A stretch of DNA of 64,000 nucleotides, taken from an uncultured Lachnospiraceae bacterium. Its GTDB lineage: Bacteria; Bacillota; Clostridia; Lachnospirales; Lachnospiraceae. The stretch covers positions 434,001-498,000 of the forward strand of contig CAJTXN010000001.1 in assembly GCA_910583605.1 (NCBI GenBank), written 5' to 3'. The position numbers were made by a program, and so were the translations under genes. This document shows positions 44,284 to 53,429 of the stretch, one piece after another (within the stretch, counting starts at the first letter, position 1; each line of letters starts with the position of its first letter). The notes beneath the pieces were generated by a model. It made no database searches. It was not told where the DNA came from and was given only the letters and a program-made list of their open reading frames with translations.

Positions 44284-45885
44284 CTAAGTCAACGGCGAAA
44301 TAAAAATCTCACCTTTCAACTTCATATACTGACAATAACTTACCTGTTCATTTACATTATATTGTAATCCTGAAACAATCACTTTCGTTCCGGGATAAAT
44401 CACTCTGCTGACCATGATTCTTGCAACCGTATTTTCCGACAATTCACCGGATAACACATCCATTTCATCCTGTGCGGCAAATATTTCTTTTTTTAATTCG
44501 TCAATGGCTGCAACGGTCTGGTTATATGCCATTCTTTTTTCATTATCATTCTGTCCCTGAGCCAAACGCTTTTTCAATACCATTTTCACCTGCTGCAATC
44601 GGATTAATTCCTCATTTTTCTCAATCATATCCCTTTTCAGTTTAGTAAATCTGTCCTGAACGGTAGGGTCCAGCCCGACTTCTACAACAGTAGTAATGCC
44701 CATATTAGAGCCAATGGATTTCGCATCAATCAAAGTACTGGAGCGCACATGCCCTCCCATAATATTTCCTTTTGCACCATTTACAATTACATCACCTTTT
44801 GCTGAAACCTGACTTTGTATTATGGATTGTGCTTCAATATATCCTTCAGAATACACTTTGGCACTCTCAATAAATTTTGTAACCACATTTCCTTTTGCCA
44901 CAATAATGCCTCTGGACATTCCCTGTATTCCATGATGCAGAATCACCTGGCCGCCTGCAATTACTTCAGCGCCCTCAACCGCACCAAAAACTTCAATATC
45001 ACCAAAAGCCTTCACCTTAAATCCGGTTCTTATGGTTCCGTGAACAACAACACTGCCGTCATAAATGATATCACCGGTAGAATTATCCACATCTCCCGGT
45101 ACGTCATAGACATTTGAAACAAATACCTTATCCCCTTCTAAAACCGCATGACCATCCACATCCGAATAAAGCTCCAGTCGGTTATCCGATATGGTTATGT
45201 TTTTTCCGTATTTCAGTTTCAGTCTTTCAACTGCCCGCGGTTTTACTTCCTGTCCGAAGACATTGATTCCGCTCTCACCTGAATCTGCAGGCGTCAGTTT
45301 TGCCAGTAAATCTCCTTTTTTAATATGACTGATATTCTCCAACTGATGAAAATCAACAGAACCGTCATCCTTCCGTTTTGGTTTGGCCTTCCGGTCAATC
45401 TTAAACATATAAGTTATAAACGCATGGGTTCCCTCCCGGACCGCCTTTCCCCGTGCCACAATAATATCTGTACAATAAACAGGATTTCTGATATGGGAAG
45501 CCAGACCCCCCTCATCAATTCCATACTGAATTCCCGCCGCTTCCAACTCACTTTTCATATCCCCCAGATTCATCCGTTTCCCGTCATTACTTGGAGGGAT
45601 AAAATTTACTACAGCTGTCATGCTGTCCTTTGAAACTTCAATATTCATACACTCGTTAATCGGATATCCCTTATAATTTGAAACAGGTACAATAACCTCA
45701 GTGGTTAAATCTGCCAGAGCCTTTGTTATCTTCGCAAAATCACATTCCATAATCTGATTCTTCTGTAGATACTTAACAATCTGTTCAGACTTTACCTCTT
45801 CTCCGCCATACATCGGCGGAATCAAGCGGACAGATGTTCCATTGCTATTTCGTATTACCTGAAAATAACCATTTCGTTTCTGCAT
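44284..45885 (-). CDS. FapA-family protein (DUF342, flagellar assembly protein A)
   Basis: This protein of about 533 residues has an N-terminal FapA_N-like domain and a central right-handed beta-helix of bactofilin-like repeats (for instance GSVVVHGTIRTGFKVKAFGD and VEGAEVIAGGQVILHHGI). A coiled-coil segment near 400-460 (RDMIEKNEELIRLQQVKMVL) follows. I chose the ATG at 45885 (MQKRNGYFQV), because the earlier start at 45927 would overlap fliA. The family is linked to flagellar assembly in epsilon-proteobacteria and is common in clostridial motility operons, but its exact role is unresolved. Confidence 0.82.
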   Translation of the reverse strand: MQKRNGYFQVIRNSNGTSVRLIPPMYGGEEVKSEQIVKYLQKNQIMECDFAKITKALADLTTEVIVPVSNYKGYPINECMNIEVSKDSMTAVVNFIPPSNDGKRMNLGDMKSELEAAGIQYGIDEGGLASHIRNPVYCTDIIVARGKAVREGTHAFITYMFKIDRKAKPKRKDDGSVDFHQLENISHIKKGDLLAKLTPADSGESGINVFGQEVKPRAVERLKLKYGKNITISDNRLELYSDVDGHAVLEGDKVFVSNVYDVPGDVDNSTGDIIYDGSVVVHGTIRTGFKVKAFGDIEVFGAVEGAEVIAGGQVILHHGIQGMSRGIIVAKGNVVTKFIESAKVYSEGYIEAQSIIQSQVSAKGDVIVNGAKGNIMGGHVRSSTLIDAKSIGSNMGITTVVEVGLDPTVQDRFTKLKRDMIEKNEELIRLQQVKMVLKKRLAQGQNDNEKRMAYNQTVAAIDELKKEIFAAQDEMDVLSGELSENTVARIMVSRVIYPGTKVIVSGLQYNVNEQVSYCQYMKLKGEIFISPLT

Positions 45886-45898
45886 AAAACCACCCTTT

Positions 45899-46660
45899 CT
45901 AGTACAATATGGAAATATTATCTCCAAGCTTCGCTTTCATCTTATGCAATGCCTTTGTATGAAGCTGTGACACTCTGGATTCCGATACTTCAAGAATCAG
46001 GCTGATTTCCTTCAGTGTCAGTTCCTCATAATAATACAGTAAAATAACTTTTTTTTCTTTTTCGGTCAAAGACTCCAAAGATTCAATCAGACGCTCCTTT
46101 AACTCTGCTTTAAGCACCATATCTTCCGGTTGCTCAAAACGGGAAACCTTAACAGGTTCAATCCCTTTTTCTCCCGTTACTTCCAAAAATTCATCCAGAG
46201 ATACCAGATTTGATACTTTTGTCTGTCCCTGCCAGGTTACATACTCTTCCATATCAATTCCCAGTTCTCCAGCTATCTCTTCTTCTGTGGCCGGACGTCC
46301 CAGTTCACTCTCCAGTTTGGTCACTGCAGCATCTATTTTTTTTTGCTTTTGTCTTAGGGAACGGGGAATCCAATCCATTTTCCGAATCTGGTCAAGAATG
46401 GCTCCCCGAATTCTTAAACTGGCATATGTCTCGAATTTGATACCCTTGCCATAATCAAATTTATCGATAGCATCAATCAGACCAAATACCCCGTAACCTA
46501 CCAGGTCATCATATTCCACATTATAACCGAGATACATGCTTAATCTTCCTGCAACAATCTTAACCAAAGGAGCATACTCAATAATTAATTTATCTCTTAA
46601 TTCAGACTTTCTACTCTTTCCATACTCTTCCCACAATTTGTTTTTTCCTGTTTCATCCAT
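45899..46660 (-). CDS. fliA: Flagellar sigma factor FliA/SigD (WhiG family)
   Basis: This 253-residue sigma-28 factor has region 2 with EYDDLVGYGVFGLIDAIDKF, region 3 with GRPATEEEIAGELGI, and region 4 with LTLKEISLILEVSESRVSQL. It directs transcription of late motility and chemotaxis genes such as flagellin. Encoded at the distal end of the fla/che operon, its level depends on read-through of the whole unit, as known for sigD in Bacillus. No flgM is seen in this window. Confidence 0.95.
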   Translation of the reverse strand: MDETGKNKLWEEYGKSRKSELRDKLIIEYAPLVKIVAGRLSMYLGYNVEYDDLVGYGVFGLIDAIDKFDYGKGIKFETYASLRIRGAILDQIRKMDWIPRSLRQKQKKIDAAVTKLESELGRPATEEEIAGELGIDMEEYVTWQGQTKVSNLVSLDEFLEVTGEKGIEPVKVSRFEQPEDMVLKAELKERLIESLESLTEKEKKVILLYYYEELTLKEISLILEVSESRVSQLHTKALHKMKAKLGDNISILY

Positions 46661-46683
46661 ATATATAATCTCCTAAAGATTTT

Positions 46684-47004
46684 CTATTTTTTATCCTGTT
46701 TATTCTTTTTAGGAGTCGTTTCCACATTTATACCATCTCTGTCATCCATGGAATTTTCTTCGTTATCTGAATTTTCTTCCTCATCCTCTGATTGATTTTC
46801 GATTTCCGCTTCCATCGTTGTAATCAGATATTTGTCTGCAATAACTTTAACAATTATTCCAATAACAAAAAACACTACAATTGTCCCTAATACTATCCAT
46901 AATATCTCCTTCGTAGTGTAATCATAATATATTGACATTATGCATGCAGCAAAAGCTGCTGCAAGCATAACAATCGATGGAATATATCTTGTTCTGTTCT
47001 CCAT
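46684..47004 (-). CDS. Small membrane protein of the fla/che operon
   Basis: This protein of about 106 residues has two N-terminal hydrophobic helices (SIVMLAAAFAACIMSIYYD and LWIVLGTIVVFFVIGIIV) and an acidic then basic hydrophilic tail (EDEEENSDNEENSMDDRDG). I chose the ATG at 47004, which has AAAGGATG upstream, instead of an ATG three codons before. It lies between cheD and fliA. No named family is recognised. A role at the flagellar base is only suggested by position. Confidence 0.6.
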   Translation of the reverse strand: MENRTRYIPSIVMLAAAFAACIMSIYYDYTTKEILWIVLGTIVVFFVIGIIVKVIADKYLITTMEAEIENQSEDEEENSDNEENSMDDRDGINVETTPKKNKQDKK

Positions 47005-47028
47005 CAGTATCATCCTTTCAAGCAGCGA

Positions 47029-47517
47029 CTAAATCACCTTTTCCGGTTTACCGACTGCTTTAATCAATAAATCGCCATTCAAAGAATCAAACACAATTGT
47101 TCTACCGTAATTTAAACCGGTATCCTCGGCCACGATTCTGATATTTAATTTTCTAAGTGCTTCCTTCGTTGCTTCAACATTTCTGTCGCCCACATTCATC
47201 AGATCACTATTACCGGCACCATATGAAAACATCTTTGCTCCGCCTGCAATTTTAGCTACAATTCTTGCTGCCAGTGCACCTTTCCGAATCATCATTTCAT
47301 ACATGGCTGCAATGCCGGTATCGGCAAATTTTGCAATATTCGTATTGTTTTTAATTCTTGTACTATCTGGCAGCATTATATGTATCATACCACTGATCTT
47401 TGTCACCGGATCATACAAGGCAATTCCAACACAGGAACCAAGCCCCAATGTTGTTAATTTATTTGGTGCTGCACACATTTTCATGTCTGCCATTCCAACC
47501 TTAATTATTTCTTCCAT
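47029..47517 (-). CDS. cheD: Chemoreceptor glutamine deamidase CheD
   Basis: This 162-residue enzyme deamidates receptor glutamines and, in Bacillus, binds CheC to adjust adaptation. The catalytic cysteine lies in LGLGSCVGIAL and the histidine in GMIHIMLPDS. The GGAKMFSY segment and the length fit the family. It follows cheC by ten bases, the standard CheC/CheD pair. Confidence 0.95.
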   Translation of the reverse strand: MEEIIKVGMADMKMCAAPNKLTTLGLGSCVGIALYDPVTKISGMIHIMLPDSTRIKNNTNIAKFADTGIAAMYEMMIRKGALAARIVAKIAGGAKMFSYGAGNSDLMNVGDRNVEATKEALRKLNIRIVAEDTGLNYGRTIVFDSLNGDLLIKAVGKPEKVI

Positions 47518-47527
47518 TTAAAATCAC

Positions 47528-48151
47528 CTAGACACCTAAAGATTCCAGTATTTTTTCATAAGAATCCAATTCAGGCACAAGAATATAGTAACCTGTAATT
47601 GTATCCTTTTTATCATTTTCATCATCAAACTCTGTTTCAATCAGTAAAACCTTATCCCCGATTTTGCTAAACTCTATTGCCGGTACACTGAGGATCGCAC
47701 CTGCCATATCAATCTGCAGCATTGGAACCGAAACGTCAATCGTCAGCCCCGTTAATTCGGATAATGACCGCAGATATGCTCCGGCTATAATATTTCCAAC
47801 CTCCATGACCGCAGATATCTCAATGTCATTAAAATCCGTAGAGTCACTGTTATCACACATTAATACATTGATCATACTTCTTGCAACTTCCGGATACATC
47901 AGAAACATCATCATTCCATTGATTTCTCCGCTGAGCATGATCAATATTCCTGCCATAACATTTTCTTCCGAACCGATAACGGAAGAAATCTCATTAAACT
48001 CCAACAGCCTTACCTGCGGTACACCAATCTGTACCTTTTTATTTATAAGCTGGGCCAATGCCGTAGTGGCATTGCCCGCGCCTATATTCCCTAATTCCTT
48101 CAGTACATCATATTGAATTGTGCTTAAATCATTTAAATTTATCTTCGACAT
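47528..48151 (-). CDS. cheC: CheY-P phosphatase CheC
   Basis: This protein of about 207 residues has two copies of the active-site pattern D/S-x3-E-x2-N: DVLKELGN near the start and SAVMEVGN in the second half. Both sites look complete, as in Bacillus and Thermotoga CheC. I use the ATG at 48151 (MSKINLNDL), with GGAGAG upstream. An earlier start at 48196 would overlap cheW. It dephosphorylates CheY-P and is stimulated by CheD, encoded next. Confidence 0.93.
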   Translation of the reverse strand: MSKINLNDLSTIQYDVLKELGNIGAGNATTALAQLINKKVQIGVPQVRLLEFNEISSVIGSEENVMAGILIMLSGEINGMMMFLMYPEVARSMINVLMCDNSDSTDFNDIEISAVMEVGNIIAGAYLRSLSELTGLTIDVSVPMLQIDMAGAILSVPAIEFSKIGDKVLLIETEFDDENDKKDTITGYYILVPELDSYEKILESLGV

Positions 48152-48179
48152 GATATCACTCTCCATCTCAGTCAGACAA

Positions 48180-48644
48180 TCACTGCTGATTATCACCTAT
48201 GACATTGCCAATATTAAGAATGGAAATAAGACCTCCATTATTCTTACCGACACCGCAGATATATTTTGCAATATCATCCCTGCCGTCACTTGGAACTTTA
48301 TCTATCTCTTCACTTCCCAGTGTTACAACTTCTTTTACCACATCCACGATAATTCCGATTGGTTCCTGCTGTTCCGGCTTCAGTATAATAATACGTGTCT
48401 TATCCGTAAAGGTATCACCCTCAAGTCCAAATCTTTTTCTCAGACTCATCACCGGTATAATTTCTCCACGAAGATTAATGACACCATGAAAATATTTCTG
48501 GGATTTCGGCACTCTGGTAATCTTCTGCATTCTAACAATATTATCCACATAACCAATATCAATGCCATACTGCTCAACACCGATATTTACCACTATGTAT
48601 TGTTTTTCTTCTATCGTACTTTCTATCTTTAATGTATTGTCCAT
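48180..48644 (-). CDS. cheW: Chemotaxis coupling protein CheW
   Basis: This 154-residue scaffold links chemoreceptors to CheA. It has the two intertwined beta barrels of the family, with QYIVVNIGVEQYGIDIGYV at the N-terminus and the NLRGEIIPVMSLRKRF loop. I prefer the ATG at 48644 over a GTG at 48653. It follows cheA by 14 bases. Length is normal. Confidence 0.95.
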   Translation of the reverse strand: MDNTLKIESTIEEKQYIVVNIGVEQYGIDIGYVDNIVRMQKITRVPKSQKYFHGVINLRGEIIPVMSLRKRFGLEGDTFTDKTRIIILKPEQQEPIGIIVDVVKEVVTLGSEEIDKVPSDGRDDIAKYICGVGKNNGGLISILNIGNVIGDNQQ

Positions 48645-48658
48645 TCCAACCACCCCCG

Positions 48659-50725
48659 CTATAATAATGTATTAACATCAAGAATCAATGCCACTTCACC
48701 ATCACCGAGTATGGTTGCACCATTAATAATCTTACTGTTACTGATATATTTTCCTAAAGATTTGATAACAATTTCCTGCTGCCCGATTAACTTATCCACA
48801 ACAAGACCGGCAAGTCTGTCACCTTTCTTTACGATAACCACCGTAAGTGTCTCCTCTTCATTAGAAGACTCAATGTCAAGGACTTCATCCAGACGGATGA
48901 TCGGAATAACGCTTCCCCGGAGATTAACCACCTCTTTGGTCTGTACATACTTAATATCCGATACCGGAATATCCTCTATGATCTGTATGCTTCCAAGGGA
49001 TATGGCATACTTCTCATCTCCCAGTTCCACCATAAGAGCCTGAATAATTGCTAATGTCAGCGGCAATCGGATAATAAATGTACTTCCCACACCCAGTTCC
49101 GTTTTCACCTCAATATCTCCGCCCAAAGCTTCAATCTTGGTTTTTACAACATCCAGACCAACGCCTCGTCCTGAGATATCGGAAACCACTTTCGCAGTGG
49201 AAAAGCTTGGTTTAAACAATAAATCAATGATTTCCTTGTCAGACATGGCCGCTGCCTGCTCCGGAGTAATGCTTCCTTTATCCAGCGCTTTATTCTTTAC
49301 TGCCTCAACATCGATACCATTACCGTCATCCCGTACTTCAATGACAACATTGTTTCCGTCCTGATAAGCATCCAGACAGACCGTACCCACTTCCGGTTTT
49401 CCTCTTCTGGCTCTGATTTCCGCACTTTCCAATCCATGGTCTGCAGAATTACGAAGCAAATGCATCAACGGATCTCCGATTTCATCAATAACCGTACGGT
49501 CAAGTTCCGTATCTTCACCCGTCATGTATAATTCCATCTTCTTATTTAACTTCTTGGATAAGTCTCTTATCATTCGAGGGAATTTCTGAGTAACCGTTTC
49601 AATCGGCATCATACGTACTTTCATTACCGATTCATGCAGATTGGTAGTTACCCGTTCCAAATACTCTATCTGCTCATTAAATGCCTGAGACTGGGAAACC
49701 TCTTCGCTGCTGCTCTGGGATACCAGACCATTCTTTGCAATGATCAGCTCACTGACAAGATTCATGAGTACATCCAGTTTTTCAATATCCACTCTGACGG
49801 AACGGTTCACAATCGGTTTTGAAGTCTGTGATTTTGCCGGAGCTGCTTTGGCAGCTGCAGCTGCCGCCGGTTTCTTTTCGTCCTCTGCCGGCCGGCTTTC
49901 CTTATTCTCGCCCTCTTCTGTTTTCCCGTCACCCGGAACGGATTCTAACTTTTCACCTATGGCATCCGCTATCTCAGATACATTTTTAATTACTGATAAA
50001 ACAGCTTCCAGAGGTTCCTTTGATACAACACAAATACTGAAATCAAACTCAAATTTTTCATCTTCAATATCCTGTGCGGAAGGATTGGATTTAATAATCT
50101 CACCAACCCCCTCCACAGACTTGAATACCAAAAAGGCTCTTGCTGCCTTTAACAGACAGTTTTCATCCACAAAAACCGTAATTGTATATACATTGATTCC
50201 TTTTTCAAATGCTTCCGCAATGGCATGCTTTTCAAAATCGGCATAAACAAAATCCTTGTATTTCTCTTTTGCTTCTTCAGCCTCTGCTTTCTGTGGTTCT
50301 TTGGCAGTCTCTTTGGAAGCTTCCGTCTGTGCCTTTGGTGCAGAACCGTTTAATATGGTTTCCAGCTGCTTCAGAATCGGCTCATTATCATTATCACCTT
50401 CATCGGCCGTTTCCTGAATACAGGCAAGATATTCTTCCAGCGCATCTAAACATTGAAACAGAACATCTACAATATTGGCATCAACTTTTTTCGCTCCGTT
50501 TCGGATTTCAGAAAATACATTCTCCATCTGATGGGTCAGTTTCTGCATTCTCTTATATCCCATGGTACCCGCCATACCTTTTAAGGAATGGGCTGCACGA
50601 AATATTTCGTTGATCGTATCCGTATTTTCCGGCTCCTTTTCAATTACAAGAAGCTGTTCATTCAGGCTTTGCAAATGTTCCTTTGTTTCATCAATAAAAA
50701 TCTCTAAATATTGGCTAACGTCCAT
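48659..50725 (-). CDS. cheA: Chemotaxis histidine kinase CheA
   Basis: This 688-residue kinase has the P1 phosphotransfer domain with H46 in AAHSLKGMAGTMG and a P2-like CheY/CheB-binding region (about 165-265). An Ala/Lys-rich linker leads to the P3 dimerisation domain, the P4 ATPase (RNSADHGLE; GDGNGID-like DDGNGID; DISGRGVGLDVV) and a P5 CheW-like domain (VVNLRGSVIPIIRL). All catalytic boxes are present. It overlaps the cheB end by 11 bases and precedes cheW. Confidence 0.97.
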   Translation of the reverse strand: MDVSQYLEIFIDETKEHLQSLNEQLLVIEKEPENTDTINEIFRAAHSLKGMAGTMGYKRMQKLTHQMENVFSEIRNGAKKVDANIVDVLFQCLDALEEYLACIQETADEGDNDNEPILKQLETILNGSAPKAQTEASKETAKEPQKAEAEEAKEKYKDFVYADFEKHAIAEAFEKGINVYTITVFVDENCLLKAARAFLVFKSVEGVGEIIKSNPSAQDIEDEKFEFDFSICVVSKEPLEAVLSVIKNVSEIADAIGEKLESVPGDGKTEEGENKESRPAEDEKKPAAAAAAKAAPAKSQTSKPIVNRSVRVDIEKLDVLMNLVSELIIAKNGLVSQSSSEEVSQSQAFNEQIEYLERVTTNLHESVMKVRMMPIETVTQKFPRMIRDLSKKLNKKMELYMTGEDTELDRTVIDEIGDPLMHLLRNSADHGLESAEIRARRGKPEVGTVCLDAYQDGNNVVIEVRDDGNGIDVEAVKNKALDKGSITPEQAAAMSDKEIIDLLFKPSFSTAKVVSDISGRGVGLDVVKTKIEALGGDIEVKTELGVGSTFIIRLPLTLAIIQALMVELGDEKYAISLGSIQIIEDIPVSDIKYVQTKEVVNLRGSVIPIIRLDEVLDIESSNEEETLTVVIVKKGDRLAGLVVDKLIGQQEIVIKSLGKYISNSKIINGATILGDGEVALILDVNTLL

Positions 50726-51803
50726 CGTTAAGCACCCCCACGTTCTTTATTATTGCATCGGCTATCCGGTTTAAAGGTAATATTTCATCGGCAAGCCCTG
50801 CACTTGCAATCGCCTTTGGCATTCCATAGACAACACATGTCTTTTCATCCTGTGCGATAACATATACATTATTCTTCTGACTGAGACGGTCTATTCCAAT
50901 CGTGCCATCCGCACCCATACCTGTAAGTACAACACAGGTAATCTGGTCAAATTCCATACCGGCTAAAGATTCATACATAACATTTGCACATGGTCTTAAG
51001 CCTTCCCTTGGCGGTTCGTCGGATAATGCCACCTGAAAACCGCCTTTTCTCTGTTCTGTCACTCTGAAATGTCTTCCTCCGGGAGCAATATATACGGTTC
51101 CCTTCTCCAACACATCTCCGTGTTCGGCCTCCTTTACCCTGACATCACTGATCTCATCCAGTCTTTGCGCCAGAGAAGCGGTAAAGCCTACCGGCATATG
51201 CTGTACCAGCACAACCGGTGCATCAATGTTGCCGGGAAGAAACGGAATCACCTCTTTTAACGCTTTTGGTCCTCCGGTGGAACAGGCAATGGCAACCAGC
51301 TTTCTTTTCTTACTTTGATTGGCAGCGGACAATTTATTTTTGTTTGTACCTGCTGTTTTTTGTGATATATGATTCCCTGAAACTTTATCCGCCGGATTCA
51401 GACCGGTAGCCATTTCCAGTGAGGCTATTAATTTCTGTTTGAATTCTTCCCGAATTTCAGGCCTGGCGCTGACCGGTTTTAATACAAAATCAAAAGCTCC
51501 GCGCTCTAAAGCAAGAATCGTTTCCTTGGCACCATCCTGTACCAGGGTACTGACCATAATAATCTTACATGAAATATTATATCGCTGAATCTTTACAAGT
51601 ACATCCAGACCATTCATCTTTGGCATATTAACATCCAGCAATACAGCATCGTATAACGTGCTGTTCTTTGTAAGTAATTCCATAGCTGCCAAACCATCCA
51701 CGGCATAATCTACAATCTCAAACCGTCCGTCTGAGTTTATTATATCAGAAATCACCCTTCTCATGAGTGCAGAATCATCAACTATCAAAATATTTTTTTT
51801 CAT
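50715..51803 (-). CDS. cheB: Chemotaxis methylesterase/response regulator CheB
   Basis: This 362-residue protein has an N-terminal receiver with the phosphoacceptor D57 (AVLLDVNMPKMNG). The C-terminal methylesterase domain has the catalytic serine in ACSTGGPKAL, the histidine in LVQHMPVGF and the aspartate in GMGADG. A basic linker of about 35 residues joins them. It removes methyl groups from receptors during adaptation. It overlaps the pilZ gene by four bases and cheA by 11. Confidence 0.96.
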   Translation of the reverse strand: MKKNILIVDDSALMRRVISDIINSDGRFEIVDYAVDGLAAMELLTKNSTLYDAVLLDVNMPKMNGLDVLVKIQRYNISCKIIMVSTLVQDGAKETILALERGAFDFVLKPVSARPEIREEFKQKLIASLEMATGLNPADKVSGNHISQKTAGTNKNKLSAANQSKKRKLVAIACSTGGPKALKEVIPFLPGNIDAPVVLVQHMPVGFTASLAQRLDEISDVRVKEAEHGDVLEKGTVYIAPGGRHFRVTEQRKGGFQVALSDEPPREGLRPCANVMYESLAGMEFDQITCVVLTGMGADGTIGIDRLSQKNNVYVIAQDEKTCVVYGMPKAIASAGLADEILPLNRIADAIIKNVGVLNDGR

Positions 51804-52537
51804 TTTTTCCGCAGTCTACGCTCCTGTTCAAAAATAAATTTAATAATCGCTTCTCTTGTATGACCGGCTATCTCCAAATACTCTACACGCTGTTCATACA
51901 TATGTTCCTTATTTATGATCCGGCTGGAAGACAAAACTTTTGCCATAACACCATAAACTTTCTGTCCGCTTTCGGTTGAAATATTCAAATCTACCAGAAT
52001 GTTGGTATCCGGTTCCAGCTTCTCTTCTGATGCAAAACGCACCCCGCCTCCGCTGATGTCCAGTACGATCGCTGCGGTAAACGGTTCTTTTTCTATAATA
52101 TCCCGAATCAGTTCCGGATCTTCTTTTATTTTCTGTACATCCGAATCTTCCAGCTGCCGGTATTCAATATCTAGTGTACATTCCAGACGAAAATACTGTC
52201 TCCTCTGAAACTTCTTCAGATCAGACATCAATTCAACCACCAGAATATACAGTCCGTCCTCTTTATACCGGTCTGTAATTACGACCCGGCTTTTATACAG
52301 CCCGCCGGATGTAAAAAAACATACATCATATCTGGCATTCACCGGCAAAGGTATCACCCTGCCTTCCACAATCGGCATGGCAATCTTCAATTGTTCATCA
52401 TCCATCATATCATATATCTGGCTTAACAGAACTTTAGACTCAACAGAATTCTGCTCCAGAAAACGATTCTTCTTTTCCTCACTCGCTACCCGGAGCAGCT
52501 CCAGCCTGTCGCCCGGTGAAAGAATCTTGGACAGCAT
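51800..52537 (-). CDS. PilZ-domain flagellar brake protein (YcgR-like)
   Basis: This protein of 245 residues from the chosen ATG has an N-terminal YcgR-N-like beta domain and a C-terminal PilZ domain. The c-di-GMP-binding signatures are visible as QRRQYFRLE (RxxxR) and DISGGGVRFAS (D/NxSxxG). Relatives slow or stop flagellar rotation when c-di-GMP rises. The ATG at 52537 follows GGAGGTGAA; an upstream start at 52606 would lie within flhG. It overlaps cheB by four bases. Confidence 0.88.
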   Translation of the reverse strand: MLSKILSPGDRLELLRVASEEKKNRFLEQNSVESKVLLSQIYDMMDDEQLKIAMPIVEGRVIPLPVNARYDVCFFTSGGLYKSRVVITDRYKEDGLYILVVELMSDLKKFQRRQYFRLECTLDIEYRQLEDSDVQKIKEDPELIRDIIEKEPFTAAIVLDISGGGVRFASEEKLEPDTNILVDLNISTESGQKVYGVMAKVLSSSRIINKEHMYEQRVEYLEIAGHTREAIIKFIFEQERRLRKK

Positions 52538-52542
52538 AATAT

Positions 52543-53427
52543 TCACCTCCTTACGGTTTTCTTTAACATTCCAGCAAACATATATGCCAATCCGCTCTTT
52601 TCCCATTTAAAAGATTCTTTTCGTTCCAGCAATATATCCGACAATTGAACAAAATCCCTTGTTGCAGCCGATTCCGGATAAGTTATGGAGATTGGTTTTT
52701 GCTGAATGACCGACTTTGACATATTTGCGTCATTTTCTATAATTCCCAGAAATTCCAGGTTCGTCTTTAAAAATTTTGATACTACAACATCCAGTTTATT
52801 ATATAAATTAATTCCTTCTTCATAAGAAGATACCTTGTTGGCAATGACCTTAACCACCATATGTTCCTTCTGATAATCCGGATGTTTATTCATGGTTTTC
52901 AATAAAGAATAAGAATCGGTAATGGATGTTGGCTCCGGAGTTGTAACTAACAACACTTCGCTGCTTGCTACCACAAAATCCAGAACCGTACTGGAAATTC
53001 CTGCCCCTGTATCAATAATTATAATATCTGCCAAATTTTCCAGTTCCCGAATCTTATGTACCAGATATAGAATCTGATCTTTTGACAAATCTCCAAAATT
53101 GGAAATTCCGGATCCGCCGGATACAAATCCGATATCAAACGGTCCTTTTACAATAATATCTTTCAAATCTTTGCCCCGATATATCAAATCGGACAAATTA
53201 TATTTTGGAATGGCACCAAACATAACCTCAATATTGGCAAGCCCAAAATCCGCATCAAAAATTATTACATTTTTTCCCTGCTTTCGAAACTGGATTGCCA
53301 GATTAATGGATACACTGGTTTTACCCACACCGCCTTTTCCACTGGTAACAGTAATGACCCTGGCATTCCCCTTTTCCTCCTGATTATGCTGTTTCACAAT
53401 ATTTCGTAGGTTTTCTGCCTGATCCAT
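52543..53427 (-). CDS. flhG: MinD-like flagellar number/placement ATPase FlhG (YlxH)
   Basis: This 294-residue SIMIBI-class ATPase has the deviant Walker A SGKGGVGKTSVSINLA, IIIDTGAGISS in the switch region and a C-terminal membrane-targeting-like helix. With FlhF it sets flagellar number and location. An N-terminal motif AENLRNIVKQHNQ resembles the activating helix that stimulates FlhF GTPase. It lies three bases after flhF. Confidence 0.93.
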   Translation of the reverse strand: MDQAENLRNIVKQHNQEEKGNARVITVTSGKGGVGKTSVSINLAIQFRKQGKNVIIFDADFGLANIEVMFGAIPKYNLSDLIYRGKDLKDIIVKGPFDIGFVSGGSGISNFGDLSKDQILYLVHKIRELENLADIIIIDTGAGISSTVLDFVVASSEVLLVTTPEPTSITDSYSLLKTMNKHPDYQKEHMVVKVIANKVSSYEEGINLYNKLDVVVSKFLKTNLEFLGIIENDANMSKSVIQQKPISITYPESAATRDFVQLSDILLERKESFKWEKSGLAYMFAGMLKKTVRR

Positions 53428-53429
53428 GC

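Noticed and set aside
49740..50613. Long plus-strand frames opposite cheA
   Set aside because: They are antisense shadows of cheA with Ser/Phe-rich composition typical of reverse-frame translation.
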